Origin: Alphaproteobacteria bacterium
GTDB lineage: Bacteria > Pseudomonadota > Alphaproteobacteria > Acetobacterales > Acetobacteraceae
Length of the DNA: 64,000 nt
Assembly: GCA_026400815.1 (NCBI GenBank)
Contig: JAPLOI010000073.1
Location: forward strand, 1 to 64,000
Reading direction: 5' to 3'
Made by a program: the position numbers and the translations under genes. Shown here piece by piece: positions 25,348-33,178 of this stretch. The notes beneath the pieces were generated by a model. It had not been told where the DNA came from and did not search any database. It worked only from the letters and a program-made list of their open reading frames with translations. How positions within the stretch are numbered: the first letter of the stretch is position 1; the number at the start of each line of letters is the position of its first letter.

Positions 25348-26922
25348 ATGAGCACAGCATCCATCGGCCGTCGCGGCATCCTGGCCGGCGGCTCCGCGCT
25401 CGCCGCATCCGGCATCGTCCGCCCGCGCGAGGCCCGCGCCGCCCGCCCCGTGGTCGCGGTCCTGGAATCGGAGGTCGTCATCCTCGACCCCCACATGATC
25501 ACCGCCACCATCACCCGCACCTTCGGCACGCTGGTGTTCGACACGCTGTTCGGCCAGAACGAAAAGGGCGAGATCAAGCCGCAGATGCTGGAGGGCTACA
25601 CCACCTCCGCCGACAAGCTCACCTGGGATTTCACCCTGCGGCCGGGCCTCAAATGGCACGATGGCGAGCCCGTCACCCCCGCGGACTGCACCGCCTCCCT
25701 CAAGCGCTGGATGCCGCGTGACGCGCTCGGCCGCATGCTCGCCGCCGCCACGCAAAGCCTGGAGCCCACCGGCGCCGCCACCTTCCGCCTGGTGCTGAAG
25801 GAGCCCTTCCCCCTCCTGCTCGACGTTCTCGGCAAGCCCAACGCCCCGCTGCCCGTCATGATGCCGCAGAAGATCATGGCCGAGGCCGGCGACGGCCGCA
25901 TCAAGACCATCATTGGCTCCGGCCCCTTCCGCTTCGTCCCCGCCCGCTGGAAGCCCGGCGCCTCCATGATCCTGGAGCGCAACCAAGCCTACGTCTCCCG
26001 CCCCGAACCCGCCGATTTCCTTTCCGGCGGCAAGCACGTGAAGATCGATGAGCTGGATTTGCGCGTGATGCCGGATGCCAACACCGGCTCCAACGCGCTG
26101 ACGGCCGGCGAGATCGACTACATGCAGTTCCTGCCCTTCGAAACGCTGGAGCTGCTGGAAAAGAACCGGAACCTCAAGGTCTTCGGCGCCATGGGCATCC
26201 ACATGTACCAGGGCAATTTCCGCCTCAACCACGCGGCCCCGCCCTTCGACAACCCCAAGGTGCGCCAGGTGCTGTGGAAGCTGGTCGATCAGGCCTCCAT
26301 CCTCGATGCCATCGGCATCCCCGCCAAATACCGGCTCGATCGCTGCGACAGCTTCTGGATGTGCGACACCCCCTACAGCACGCTGGAAGGCGCCGGGGCG
26401 GCCAAATACGACGTCGCCGCCGCCAAGCGCGAACTCGCCGCCAGCGGCTACAAGGGCGAACCCGTCGTCATCATGGATGTCGCCGGCTCCATCAGCGAAA
26501 CCGCCAGCCGCGTCCTCCAGCAGGCCATGCAGCAGGCCGGCTTCAACGTGCAGGCCCAGCAGATGGATTGGGGCACCGTGCTCGCCCGCCGCGCCCGCCG
26601 GGAAGGCTGGAGCATGTTCCCGGTCTATTCCAACGGCACCGACATGCTGAACCCGCTCACCCATTTCTACGTCGCCGCCACCTGCGGCGACTTCCCCGGC
26701 TGGTCCTGCGACCAGCGCATCCCGGAACTCCTGAAGCAGTTCACCAAGGCCGACGGCCTGGAAGCCCAGCGGAAAGTGGCTGCTGAGATCCAGAAGGCCT
26801 CCTACGACCTCACCCCCGCCGTCATGTGGGGCCAGTTCACCCGCCCGGCCGGCTACCGCAACACGCTCAGGAATTTCATCGAATCGTCGTACCCGTTCTT
26901 CTGGCAGGTGGAGAAGGCCTGA
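25348..26922 (+). CDS. ABC transporter substrate-binding protein, family 5 (peptide/nickel type)
   Basis: 524 residues with a twin-arginine-type leader (GRRGILAGGSALAASG, residues about 7-22) and the SBP_bac_5 body. Motifs include LEGYTTSADKLTWDFTLRPGLKWHDGEPVTPAD near 80-112, ERNQAYVSRPEP and the NLNHAAPPFDNPKVRQ-like region. It binds oligopeptides, dipeptides or related solutes in the periplasm. No permease or ATPase is adjacent, so it must work with distant or shared components. It is divergent from the class V aminotransferase. Confidence 0.88.
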   Translation: MSTASIGRRGILAGGSALAASGIVRPREARAARPVVAVLESEVVILDPHMITATITRTFGTLVFDTLFGQNEKGEIKPQMLEGYTTSADKLTWDFTLRPGLKWHDGEPVTPADCTASLKRWMPRDALGRMLAAATQSLEPTGAATFRLVLKEPFPLLLDVLGKPNAPLPVMMPQKIMAEAGDGRIKTIIGSGPFRFVPARWKPGASMILERNQAYVSRPEPADFLSGGKHVKIDELDLRVMPDANTGSNALTAGEIDYMQFLPFETLELLEKNRNLKVFGAMGIHMYQGNFRLNHAAPPFDNPKVRQVLWKLVDQASILDAIGIPAKYRLDRCDSFWMCDTPYSTLEGAGAAKYDVAAAKRELAASGYKGEPVVIMDVAGSISETASRVLQQAMQQAGFNVQAQQMDWGTVLARRARREGWSMFPVYSNGTDMLNPLTHFYVAATCGDFPGWSCDQRIPELLKQFTKADGLEAQRKVAAEIQKASYDLTPAVMWGQFTRPAGYRNTLRNFIESSYPFFWQVEKA

Positions 26923-27222
26923 GAGCCTGTTCGAGAACTCGCTCTGGCGAGCCAGAGGCGGCCGCTCGGCCGCCGGCCGGCGGTGATGCGCGAGCACCGG
27001 AGCGGAGCGGCCTGGTGGCCGTGAGCACCGGAGCACAGCGCATCGCCGTCGGATGGCCGCCAGAGTAGAGTTATCGGCCGGGCTCGCAGGGAGGTTGCCC
27101 TCAGGGCATCCTCCCGGCACACTAGGATATCGAACGGCGGTGGCTGGCCGGTCAGGCGGGCCCATGTGGGGCGCACTCCGCCTCGCCCGGGCCTCGGAGC
27201 CGCGCGCAACGAGGGAGCAAAC
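26923..27222. other. structured intergenic region before the molybdenum hydroxylase operon
   Basis: 300 bases without a credible gene. It holds three inverted repeats. CTCTGGC/GCCAGAG at 26942-26957 could end the upstream binding-protein transcript. An imperfect 68-base palindrome (26981-27012 with 27017-27048) contains a 12-base direct repeat GAGCACCGGAGC at 26992 and 27023. A strong hairpin at 27089-27115 has arms GGGAGG.TGCCC and GGGCA.CCTCCC with a TCA loop. The operon's promoter and leader should lie here. Confidence 0.55.
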
Positions 27223-28092
27223 ATGCCCAGTCTGAACTACGTCGCACCCACCACGGTCAATGATGCCGTCAAGATCCTGGCGGACGCATCCGGCCCCACC
27301 CGGGTCATGTCCGGCGGCACGGACCTTCTGGTCCAGCTGCGCGCCGGCCGCATCAGCCCGGAGCTGATCGTCGACACCAAGAAGATCCCGGGGATCATGG
27401 GGATCACCGGCTCCGCCGCGGAAGGCTTCACCATCGGTGCCGCCACCACCGGCGCGGAACTCGGTGACCACAAGGCGCTCAAGGCCGCCTATCCCGGCGT
27501 CGTGGAAGCCGCCAACCTCATCGGCTCCAAGCAGGTCCAGGGCCGCGCCTCGCTGGCCGGCAACCTCTGCAACGCCTCGCCTGCCGCCGACTCGGTGCCC
27601 GCGGTCGTCGCCGCCGGTGGCACCGTCACCATCGCCGGCCCCACCGGCACCCGCACCGTCCCGGCCGAGACCGTCGTCACCGCCCCCGGCCGCACCTCTC
27701 TGGCCAAGGGCGAGTTCATCGTCTCCTTCCACCTGCCCGCCATCACCGGCAAAACGTCCGACGCCTACCTCCGCTTCATCCCCCGCACGGAGATGGACAT
27801 CGCGGTGGTCGGCTGCGGCGTCTCCGTCACGGTCGACGCCTCGGGCACCATCACCGCCGCCAAGATCAGCCTCGGCGCCGTCGCCCCCACCCAGGTCCCG
27901 GTCGATGCCTCCTGCATCATCGGCACCAAGCTGGACGACGCGGCGCTGGAAAAGCTTGATGCCGCGGCCCAGGCCATGTGCAACCCGATCGACGACAAGC
28001 GCGGCACCATCGAGTTCCGCACCAAGGTGGCCGGCGTCCTCGCCCGCCGCACCGCGAAAATCGCCTACGACCGCGCTCAGGCGCGCACTTGA
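27223..28092 (+). CDS. molybdenum hydroxylase FAD-binding subunit (CoxM/xanthine dehydrogenase family)
   Basis: 289 residues. The FAD-binding motifs MSGGTDLLVQLRAG (about 29-42) and GRASLAGNLCNASPAADS (about 107-124) are those of the medium subunit of xanthine dehydrogenase/CO dehydrogenase-type enzymes. It passes electrons from the 2Fe-2S subunit to the outside acceptor. GGGAG precedes the ATG at 27223. It is the first gene of a three-subunit operon in the order M-S-L, 27 bases before the Fe-S subunit. Confidence 0.9.
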   Translation: MPSLNYVAPTTVNDAVKILADASGPTRVMSGGTDLLVQLRAGRISPELIVDTKKIPGIMGITGSAAEGFTIGAATTGAELGDHKALKAAYPGVVEAANLIGSKQVQGRASLAGNLCNASPAADSVPAVVAAGGTVTIAGPTGTRTVPAETVVTAPGRTSLAKGEFIVSFHLPAITGKTSDAYLRFIPRTEMDIAVVGCGVSVTVDASGTITAAKISLGAVAPTQVPVDASCIIGTKLDDAALEKLDAAAQAMCNPIDDKRGTIEFRTKVAGVLARRTAKIAYDRAQART

Positions 28093-28119
28093 ACAAGATC
28101 GCGGGAGCCCGCTGAGACC

Positions 28120-28596
28120 ATGAGCAAGATCCACGTCGAAACCACCATCAACGGCGAAGCCATGGAGTTCCTCGCGAACCCCGGCGAATCGCTGCTCGAT
28201 GCGCTGCGCAACACGCTGAACCTCACCGGCACCAAGGAAGGCTGCGGCTCCGGTGACTGCGGCGCCTGCACCGTCATCATCGACGGCCGCATGACCTGCT
28301 CCTGCCTCGTCCTCGCCGTCGAGGCCGGCGGGCATGAGATCACCACCATCGAAGGCATCGCCCAGGGCGACACGCTGCACCCGATCCAGAGGAAGTTCCT
28401 CGAGAACGCCGCACTTCAGTGCGGCTTCTGCACCCCGGGCTTCATCGTTGCCACCAAGGCGCTGCTCGACAAGAACCCCGACCCGACGGAAACCGAAATC
28501 CGTTTCTGGCTGGCCGGGAACCTGTGCCGCTGCACGGGATATGACAAGATCGTCCGCGCGGTACAGGATGCCGCGGCAGAAATGCGAGGGGGCTGA
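28120..28596 (+). CDS. molybdenum hydroxylase 2Fe-2S subunit (CoxS type)
   Basis: 158 residues with two clusters. The plant-type ferredoxin set is Cys42, Cys47, Cys50 and Cys62. The second helical-domain set is Cys101, Cys104, Cys136 and Cys138 (CGFC ... CRC). Length and both motifs are standard. It carries electrons from the molybdopterin site to FAD. It lies four bases ahead of the large subunit. Confidence 0.93.
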   Translation: MSKIHVETTINGEAMEFLANPGESLLDALRNTLNLTGTKEGCGSGDCGACTVIIDGRMTCSCLVLAVEAGGHEITTIEGIAQGDTLHPIQRKFLENAALQCGFCTPGFIVATKALLDKNPDPTETEIRFWLAGNLCRCTGYDKIVRAVQDAAAEMRGG

Positions 28597-28600
28597 ACAC

Positions 28601-30892
28601 ATGACATTCATCGGTAACAAAAGCGACCTGCGCGTCGTCGGCACCCGCCCCGTGCGGCCCGATGGCGTGGATAAGGTGACCGGCCGCGCCGTCTACGGTG
28701 CGGATGCCACCATGCCCGGGCAGATCATCGGCAAGGTGCTGCGCAGCCCGCACCCCCACGCCAAGATCATCTCGATCGACACCTCCAAGGCCGAGAAGCT
28801 TCCCGGCGTGAAGGGCGTGATCACCTCGGCCGACATCCCGAACATCCCGTCCGAGGAAGCCTTCGTCGGCGAAGGCCCGATGAACTTCCGCGACCTCAGC
28901 CTCAACTGCATGGCCCGCGACAAGGTCCTCTATGAAGGCCATGTCGTCGCCGCCGTCGCCGCCATCAACGATGCCGTCGCCGATGCCGCGCTGAAGCTGA
29001 TCGACGTGAAGTACGAGATCCTGCCGCACGTGATCGACGTGGAGGAGGCGATGGCCCCCGGCGCGCCGATCCTGCACGACAACCTCTTCACCGCCGGCGT
29101 CACCCCGAAGCCGACCACGGCCTCCAACGTCGCCAAGCAGGTCCGCTTCACCATCGGTGACGTCGAGGCCGGCTTTGCGCAGGCCGACGTCATCGTCGAG
29201 CAGACCTACACCACCGCCCCGGTCCACCAGGCCTATATCGAGCCGCATGCCTGCGTGGCCGCGATCGCCGCCGACGGCCAGGTGCTGATCACCGCGTCCA
29301 GCCAGGGTCACTTCATGATCCGGGCCTACACCGCGAAGCTGCTCGGCATCGAGATCGCCAACATCCGCGTCACCAACGCCGAAATCGGCGGCGGCTTCGG
29401 CGGCAAGACGGTTGTGTATCTGGAGCCGCTGGCGGTCGCCCTGTCCAAGAAGTCGGGCCGCCCGGTCAAGATGACCATGACCCGCGAAGACGTCTTCCGT
29501 GGCACCGGCCCCACCTCGGGCGGCACCATCTACGTCAAGGTTGGCGCCACCAAGGACGGCAAGATCACCGCCGCGCAGACGATCATCAAGCTCCAGGCCG
29601 GCGCCTTCCCGGGCTCGCCGATCAACCCCGCCCTGATGTGCGCCTTCGCGATGTACGACCTCGCGAACGTGGACACGCTGGGCTACGACGTCGTCAGCAA
29701 CCGCCCGAAGGTCGCCGCCTACCGCGCCCCCGGCGCGCCGATCTCGTCCTTCGCGGCTGAGAGCGCCATCGACGATCTCGCCCGCAAGCTGGGCATGGAC
29801 CCGATCGACCTGCGCTTGAAGAACGCGGCCAAGCAGGGCTCCAAGACGGTCTACGGCGTCACCCACGGCGTGATCGGCTATGAGGAAGTGCTGAACGCCG
29901 CCAAGGCGCATCCGCACTGGACTGCTCCCCTGGGCAAGAACCAGGGCCGTGGCGTTGCCACCGGCTTCTGGTTCAACATCGGCGGCGAAAGCACCGGCGG
30001 CGTCTTCATCAACGAAGACGGCACGGCCAGCGTCGTCACCGGCTCGCCCGACATCGGCGGCTCGCGCGCCTCGATGGCCATGATGGCCGCCGAAGTGCTC
30101 GGCATTCCGTATGAGAAGGTCCGCGCTGTCATCCCCGATACCGCTTCCATCGGCTTCACCCACGTCACCGGCGGCAGCCGCGTCACCTATGCCACCGGCA
30201 TGGCCGTGACCCAGGCCGCCCAGGCCGTGGTGGAAGACCTCAAGAAGCGCGCCGCCATGATCTGGGACATCAGCCCGGAAGCGGTCGAGTGGAAGGATGG
30301 CGAAGCCGTCCCCGCCGGCGCCAACGCTGGTGGCTTCGATCCCCTGCCGCTCGCCGCCATCGCGCTGAAGGCCGCCAAGACCGGCGGTCCGATCGGCTCG
30401 GAAATCTCGGTGAACGCCCAGGGCGCCGGCCCCGGCTTCGGTGCGCATATCTGCGACATCGAGGTCGACCCGGAAACCGGCCACAGCACCATCCTGCGCT
30501 ACACCGCGGTGCAGGATGTTGGCCGCGCCATCCACCCCTCCTACGTCGAAGGCCAGATCCAGGGCGGCGCCGTCCAGGGCATCGGCTGGGCGCTGAACGA
30601 GGAGTACATCTACAACAAGAAGGGGCACATGGATAACGCGGGCTTCCTCGATTACCGCATCCCCGTGGCCTCGGATCTCCCGATGATCGAAGCCGTGCTG
30701 GTGGAAGTCCCCAACACCCGCCACCCGTTCGGTGTGCGCGGCGTGGGCGAAGTGCCGATCGTTCCCCCGATGGCCGCCGTCCGCAACGCCATCCGCGGCG
30801 CGATCGACCTGGAGATGTTCCACCTGCCGATGTCCCCGCCCCGCATCCGTGCGGCCGTGGACGCGGCAAAGGCCCCCAAGGCCGCCGAGTAA
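28601..30892 (+). CDS. molybdenum hydroxylase molybdopterin-binding large subunit
   Basis: 763 residues, CoxL/XdhB type. [11 protein letters not shown] lies near residue 211, GGGFGGKT near 264, and the active-site loop AYRAPGAP is at 373-380. The catalytic glutamate is Glu717 in GVGEVP. The loop is neither the form I CO dehydrogenase AYxCSFR nor the form II AYRGAGR signature, so CO oxidation is unlikely. The substrate is probably an aldehyde, an aromatic N-heterocycle or another carbon acid. It needs molybdopterin-cytosine dinucleotide. A MoaD-like gene follows within 76 bases. Confidence 0.92.
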   Translation: MTFIGNKSDLRVVGTRPVRPDGVDKVTGRAVYGADATMPGQIIGKVLRSPHPHAKIISIDTSKAEKLPGVKGVITSADIPNIPSEEAFVGEGPMNFRDLSLNCMARDKVLYEGHVVAAVAAINDAVADAALKLIDVKYEILPHVIDVEEAMAPGAPILHDNLFTAGVTPKPTTASNVAKQVRFTIGDVEAGFAQADVIVEQTYTTAPVHQAYIEPHACVAAIAADGQVLITASSQGHFMIRAYTAKLLGIEIANIRVTNAEIGGGFGGKTVVYLEPLAVALSKKSGRPVKMTMTREDVFRGTGPTSGGTIYVKVGATKDGKITAAQTIIKLQAGAFPGSPINPALMCAFAMYDLANVDTLGYDVVSNRPKVAAYRAPGAPISSFAAESAIDDLARKLGMDPIDLRLKNAAKQGSKTVYGVTHGVIGYEEVLNAAKAHPHWTAPLGKNQGRGVATGFWFNIGGESTGGVFINEDGTASVVTGSPDIGGSRASMAMMAAEVLGIPYEKVRAVIPDTASIGFTHVTGGSRVTYATGMAVTQAAQAVVEDLKKRAAMIWDISPEAVEWKDGEAVPAGANAGGFDPLPLAAIALKAAKTGGPIGSEISVNAQGAGPGFGAHICDIEVDPETGHSTILRYTAVQDVGRAIHPSYVEGQIQGGAVQGIGWALNEEYIYNKKGHMDNAGFLDYRIPVASDLPMIEAVLVEVPNTRHPFGVRGVGEVPIVPPMAAVRNAIRGAIDLEMFHLPMSPPRIRAAVDAAKAPKAAE

Positions 30893-30907
30893 AGCCAACC
30901 ACCTAAG

Positions 30908-30930
30908 CCCTCTCCCCTTGGGGGAGAGGG
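30908..30930. terminator. CCCTCTCCCC/GGGGAGAGGG hairpin
   Basis: A 10-base perfect stem with a TT-G centre lies 15 bases after the large-subunit stop. This palindrome type is common between genes of many proteobacteria. It may shorten transcripts between the hydroxylase operon and the MoaD-like gene. Confidence 0.55.
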
Positions 30931-30967
30931 TCGGGTGAGGGGTCAAACTCAAATCAAGGCTACAGAT

Positions 30968-31216
30968 ATGCCTACGGTCGTCATCTCGGGCTCCTCCTGC
31001 CGTGACTTCACACACGGCGAGAGCGAGTTCGAGGTGGCGGCCACCACCTTCCGCCAGCTCATCCGCGAGCTGGAACAACGCTTCCCCGGCCTCGGCGAAC
31101 ACGTCGAGGAATACATGGCCATCGCCATCGACGGCGTGATCTACCAAGACGCGTACCACGCCCCCCTGAAGCCCAACAGCGAGATCGTCCTGATCCCCAA
31201 GATCGGCGCCGGCTAA
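30968..31216 (+). CDS. MoaD/ThiS-like ubiquitin-fold protein
   Basis: 82 residues with the beta-grasp pattern of sulfur-carrier proteins. It starts with a strand (PTVVISGSSC), a helix with TTFRQLIRELEQRFPGL follows, and the end reads NSEIVLIPKIGAG. True MoaD/ThiS proteins end in Gly-Gly, which is adenylated and thiocarboxylated. This one ends in Gly-Ala-Gly, so the standard activation may not apply. The place right after the molybdenum hydroxylase genes suggests a role in its cofactor or in sulfuration of the Mo centre. Confidence 0.75.
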   Translation: MPTVVISGSSCRDFTHGESEFEVAATTFRQLIRELEQRFPGLGEHVEEYMAIAIDGVIYQDAYHAPLKPNSEIVLIPKIGAG

Positions 31217-31227
31217 CCCCGCCCCTC

Positions 31228-31257
31228 GTAGGGCGGATCGCGAAGCGGATCCGCCAT
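31228..31257. repeat. GGCGGAT-type REP palindrome, copy 1
   Basis: GTAGGGCGGATCGCGAAGCG, then GATCCGCCAT. The arms GGCGGAT and ATCCGCC lie at 31232-31238 and 31249-31255. The sister copy at 32238 keeps the same frame and loop but changes one stem pair. It lies 12 bases after the MoaD-like stop. Confidence 0.7.
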
Positions 31258-31282
31258 CCTCCTCAAGACAAAAAGAAAGCAC

Positions 31283-31399
31283 CTTCTTTTTCTGAAGAAA
31301 AAGAAGCAAAAAGACTTTTCCGACCTGGCACCCGCCTATACCTTCTATGTCCGGTGCCATCGGATAAAAGTTTTTTGGTTCTTTTTTTCAAAAAAGAAC
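31283..31399. repeat. T-rich double-hairpin repeat, copy 3 (inverted)
   Basis: Hairpin B comes first (31283-31306) and hairpin A last (31378-31399), the reverse of the other copies. The core has a different inverted repeat, TGGCACC with GGTGCCA (31326-31332, 31353-31359), flanked by CCGA/TCGG. It lies between two genes on the same strand and ends 27 bases before the dehydrogenase start. Confidence 0.75.
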
Positions 31400-31425
31400 G
31401 CGCTTCCTTCCTCCGGAGCCTTCCC

Positions 31426-32241
31426 ATGCCCCAGCCCACAGACCGCGTCGTCATCACCGGCGCCGCCGGTGCCATCGGCACCACGCTCCGCCGCGGCCTC
31501 TCCGCGCGCTGGTCCAACCTCCTCCTCACCGACCTGCGCCGCCCGCCCAACGCGCCGGGCACCTGGATCGAGGCGGACGTCGCCGACCGTGCCGCCATGG
31601 CGAAAATCATGGAAGGTGCGAAGGCCGTCATCCACCTCGCCGGCGCGGCGGGAACCGATCTGGAAACCCTCTGGCACACCAACGCCACCGGCCTGTTCGA
31701 GGTGTTCGAGGCCGCCCGCCACGCCGGGGTGGAGCGCATCGTCTACGCCAGCTCCAACCATGCCCACGGCATGTATCCCATCACTATCCCCGTCGCCCCC
31801 TCCATGCCCGCCCGGCCGGATGGCCATTACGGCGCGCTGAAGGCCTATGGCGAACTCGTCCTGCGCAGCTTCCACGAGAAATACGCCATCACCAGCGTCA
31901 GCCTCCGCATCGGCACCTACCGAGACCTCCCCATCGACCAGCGCTCGCTCGCCACCTGGCTGTCCCCCAACGACATGACCCGGCTGGCCGAAGCGAGCCT
32001 CCTCCACCCCAACCCCGGCGCCCTGGTCGTCAACGGCTACTCCAACAACACCCGCCTCAAAGCCGCTCGCGAGAACTGGGATTTCCTCGACTACCACCCC
32101 GAGGACGACGCCGAGACCCACCGCGAAATGCTCCGCGCCCAAGGCTTCGACGTCGACAGCCCCGACCGCGGCATCTGGGAATTCAACGAACACGGCGGCA
32201 ACTACGCACCCGGCCCGGAACTCCCCACCACCCTCAAGTAG
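31426..32241 (+). CDS. NAD-dependent epimerase/dehydratase, uronate dehydrogenase-like
   Basis: 271 residues, extended short-chain dehydrogenase fold. The Rossmann motif GAAGAIG is at 12-18, the catalytic Tyr135-x3-Lys139 lies in HYGALKAYGE, and Ser109/110 is in VYASSNHAHG. The SNHAHGMYP and SLRIGTYRDLP.D.RSLATWLS segments resemble uronate dehydrogenases, which oxidise glucuronate or galacturonate to the lactone. A GGAG ribosome site lies seven bases before the ATG at 31426. Exact substrate is inferred. Confidence 0.8.
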   Translation: MPQPTDRVVITGAAGAIGTTLRRGLSARWSNLLLTDLRRPPNAPGTWIEADVADRAAMAKIMEGAKAVIHLAGAAGTDLETLWHTNATGLFEVFEAARHAGVERIVYASSNHAHGMYPITIPVAPSMPARPDGHYGALKAYGELVLRSFHEKYAITSVSLRIGTYRDLPIDQRSLATWLSPNDMTRLAEASLLHPNPGALVVNGYSNNTRLKAARENWDFLDYHPEDDAETHREMLRAQGFDVDSPDRGIWEFNEHGGNYAPGPELPTTLK

Positions 32242-32267
32242 GGCGGGTCGCGCAGCGGACCCGCCAC
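32238..32267. repeat. GGCGGGT-type REP palindrome, copy 2
   Basis: The arms GGCGGGT and ACCCGCC lie at 32242-32248 and 32259-32265 with loop CGCGCAGCGG. It overlaps the TAG stop of the dehydrogenase gene. Compared with the copy at 31228, one A-T pair is replaced by G-C on both arms. Confidence 0.7.
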
Positions 32268-32294
32268 CTTCGCCACCATCGCTTCCGCTTCCAA

Positions 32295-32318
32295 CGCTAT
32301 GTCCGTTTGGATATAACG
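32295..32318. promoter_or_regulatory. ModE-like molybdate operator upstream of modA
   Basis: CGCTATGTCC and GGATATAACG form an inverted repeat with 8 of 10 bases paired across four bases, five bases before the modA ATG. The half-sites resemble the CG-T-TATAT / ATATAACG molybdate boxes bound by ModE proteins. An operator here would let molybdate-loaded ModE block modA expression. No modE gene is in the window. Confidence 0.5.
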
Positions 32319-32323
32319 TCACG

Positions 32324-33091
32324 ATGACCCGCCGCGCCCTCCTCGCCGCCATCGCAGCCTCCCTGGCCACGCCCACGCGCGCCCAGCCCAACGACTCCCT
32401 CCTCGTCTTCGCCGCCGCCAGCCTCACCGAAGCCCTGCAGGACGTGGCAAAGCTCTGGGAAGCCCGCGGCGAACCCCGCCTCCGCTTCAACTTCGCCGCC
32501 AGCTCCACCCTCGCCCGCCAGTTGGATCAGGGCGCCCAGGCCAACCTCTTCGCCTCGGCCGACCAGCCCTGGATGGATTGGGCCCAGTCCCGCAGCCTGA
32601 TCGCCCCCGAAACCCGCCGCACCCTCCTCGGCAACCGCCTGGTCCTGGTAACCCCCACCAACAGCGCCGCCACCGTCACCATCACCCCGGGCATGGACCT
32701 GCTCTCCCTCCTCGGCCCCAACGGCCGCCTCGCCGTGGCAGACCCCTCCAACGTCCCCGCCGGCCTCTACGCCCGCCAGGCCCTCACAAAGCTCGGCCTC
32801 TGGCCCACCCTCGAACCGCGCCTCGCCCGCGCCGAAAGCGTCCGCAGCGCCCTGCTCCTGGTCGAACGCGGGGAGGCCCCGCTCGGCATCGTCTATGCCA
32901 CCGATGCCGCCGTCGCCCGCTTCGTCCGGGTCGCCGCCACCTTCCCAGCAAGCCTCCTCGATCCCCCCATCGCCTACCCATTCGCCGTCACCCGCGCCGG
33001 CGACACCCCGGCCGCCCGCCGCCTGATGGCCTTCCTCGCCACGCCCCCTGCGCTCGAAACCTTCGCCCGCCGCGGCTTCATCACCGAGTAG
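32324..33091 (+). CDS. modA: molybdate ABC transporter substrate-binding protein ModA
   Basis: 255 residues. A signal peptide (TRRALLAAIAASLATPTRA) is followed by the ModA opening LLVFAAASLTEALQDVA. Later come FNFAASSTLARQLDQGAQANLFASAD, the VADPSNVPAGLYARQAL segment and a GEAPLGIVYATDA motif. It binds molybdate or tungstate in the periplasm. The modB and modC genes that normally follow are absent here, so the permease and ATPase must be encoded elsewhere. It lies in the molybdenum-enzyme neighbourhood. Confidence 0.92.
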   Translation: MTRRALLAAIAASLATPTRAQPNDSLLVFAAASLTEALQDVAKLWEARGEPRLRFNFAASSTLARQLDQGAQANLFASADQPWMDWAQSRSLIAPETRRTLLGNRLVLVTPTNSAATVTITPGMDLLSLLGPNGRLAVADPSNVPAGLYARQALTKLGLWPTLEPRLARAESVRSALLLVERGEAPLGIVYATDAAVARFVRVAATFPASLLDPPIAYPFAVTRAGDTPAARRLMAFLATPPALETFARRGFITE

Positions 33092-33127
33092 CTGCCGGCC
33101 GGGTCGTTTCTAACATTTTTCCATATA

Positions 33128-33147
33128 GGGCAAATTTTCCGTTGCCC
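33128..33147. promoter_or_regulatory. inverted repeat in an AT-rich promoter-like gap
   Basis: GGGCAA and TTGCCC (33128-33133, 33142-33147) lie within the most AT-rich stretch of the region (about 33107-33175), just before a hypothetical gene. It could be an operator or a weak terminator after modA. Confidence 0.3.
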
Positions 33148-33178
33148 TCCATTGTTGCGTCGCGTAATGTTTGTGGTG

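Noticed and set aside
27089-27115. Possible molybdenum-cofactor riboswitch before the hydroxylase operon
   Set aside because: There is a strong hairpin, but the multi-helix layout of that riboswitch class was not recognised. Kept only as a structured leader.
28601-30892. Carbon monoxide dehydrogenase assignment for the molybdenum hydroxylase
   Set aside because: The active-site loop lacks the AYxCSFR signature needed for CO oxidation, so the coxL name was not used.
25264-31360. Very long open frames on the minus strand (1126 and 972 codons) across the binding-protein and molybdenum hydroxylase genes
   Set aside because: They are antisense shadows of well-supported plus-strand genes, a usual effect of high GC at third codon positions. 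Their protein sequences are low-complexity Gly/Ala/His/Arg-rich with no motif.
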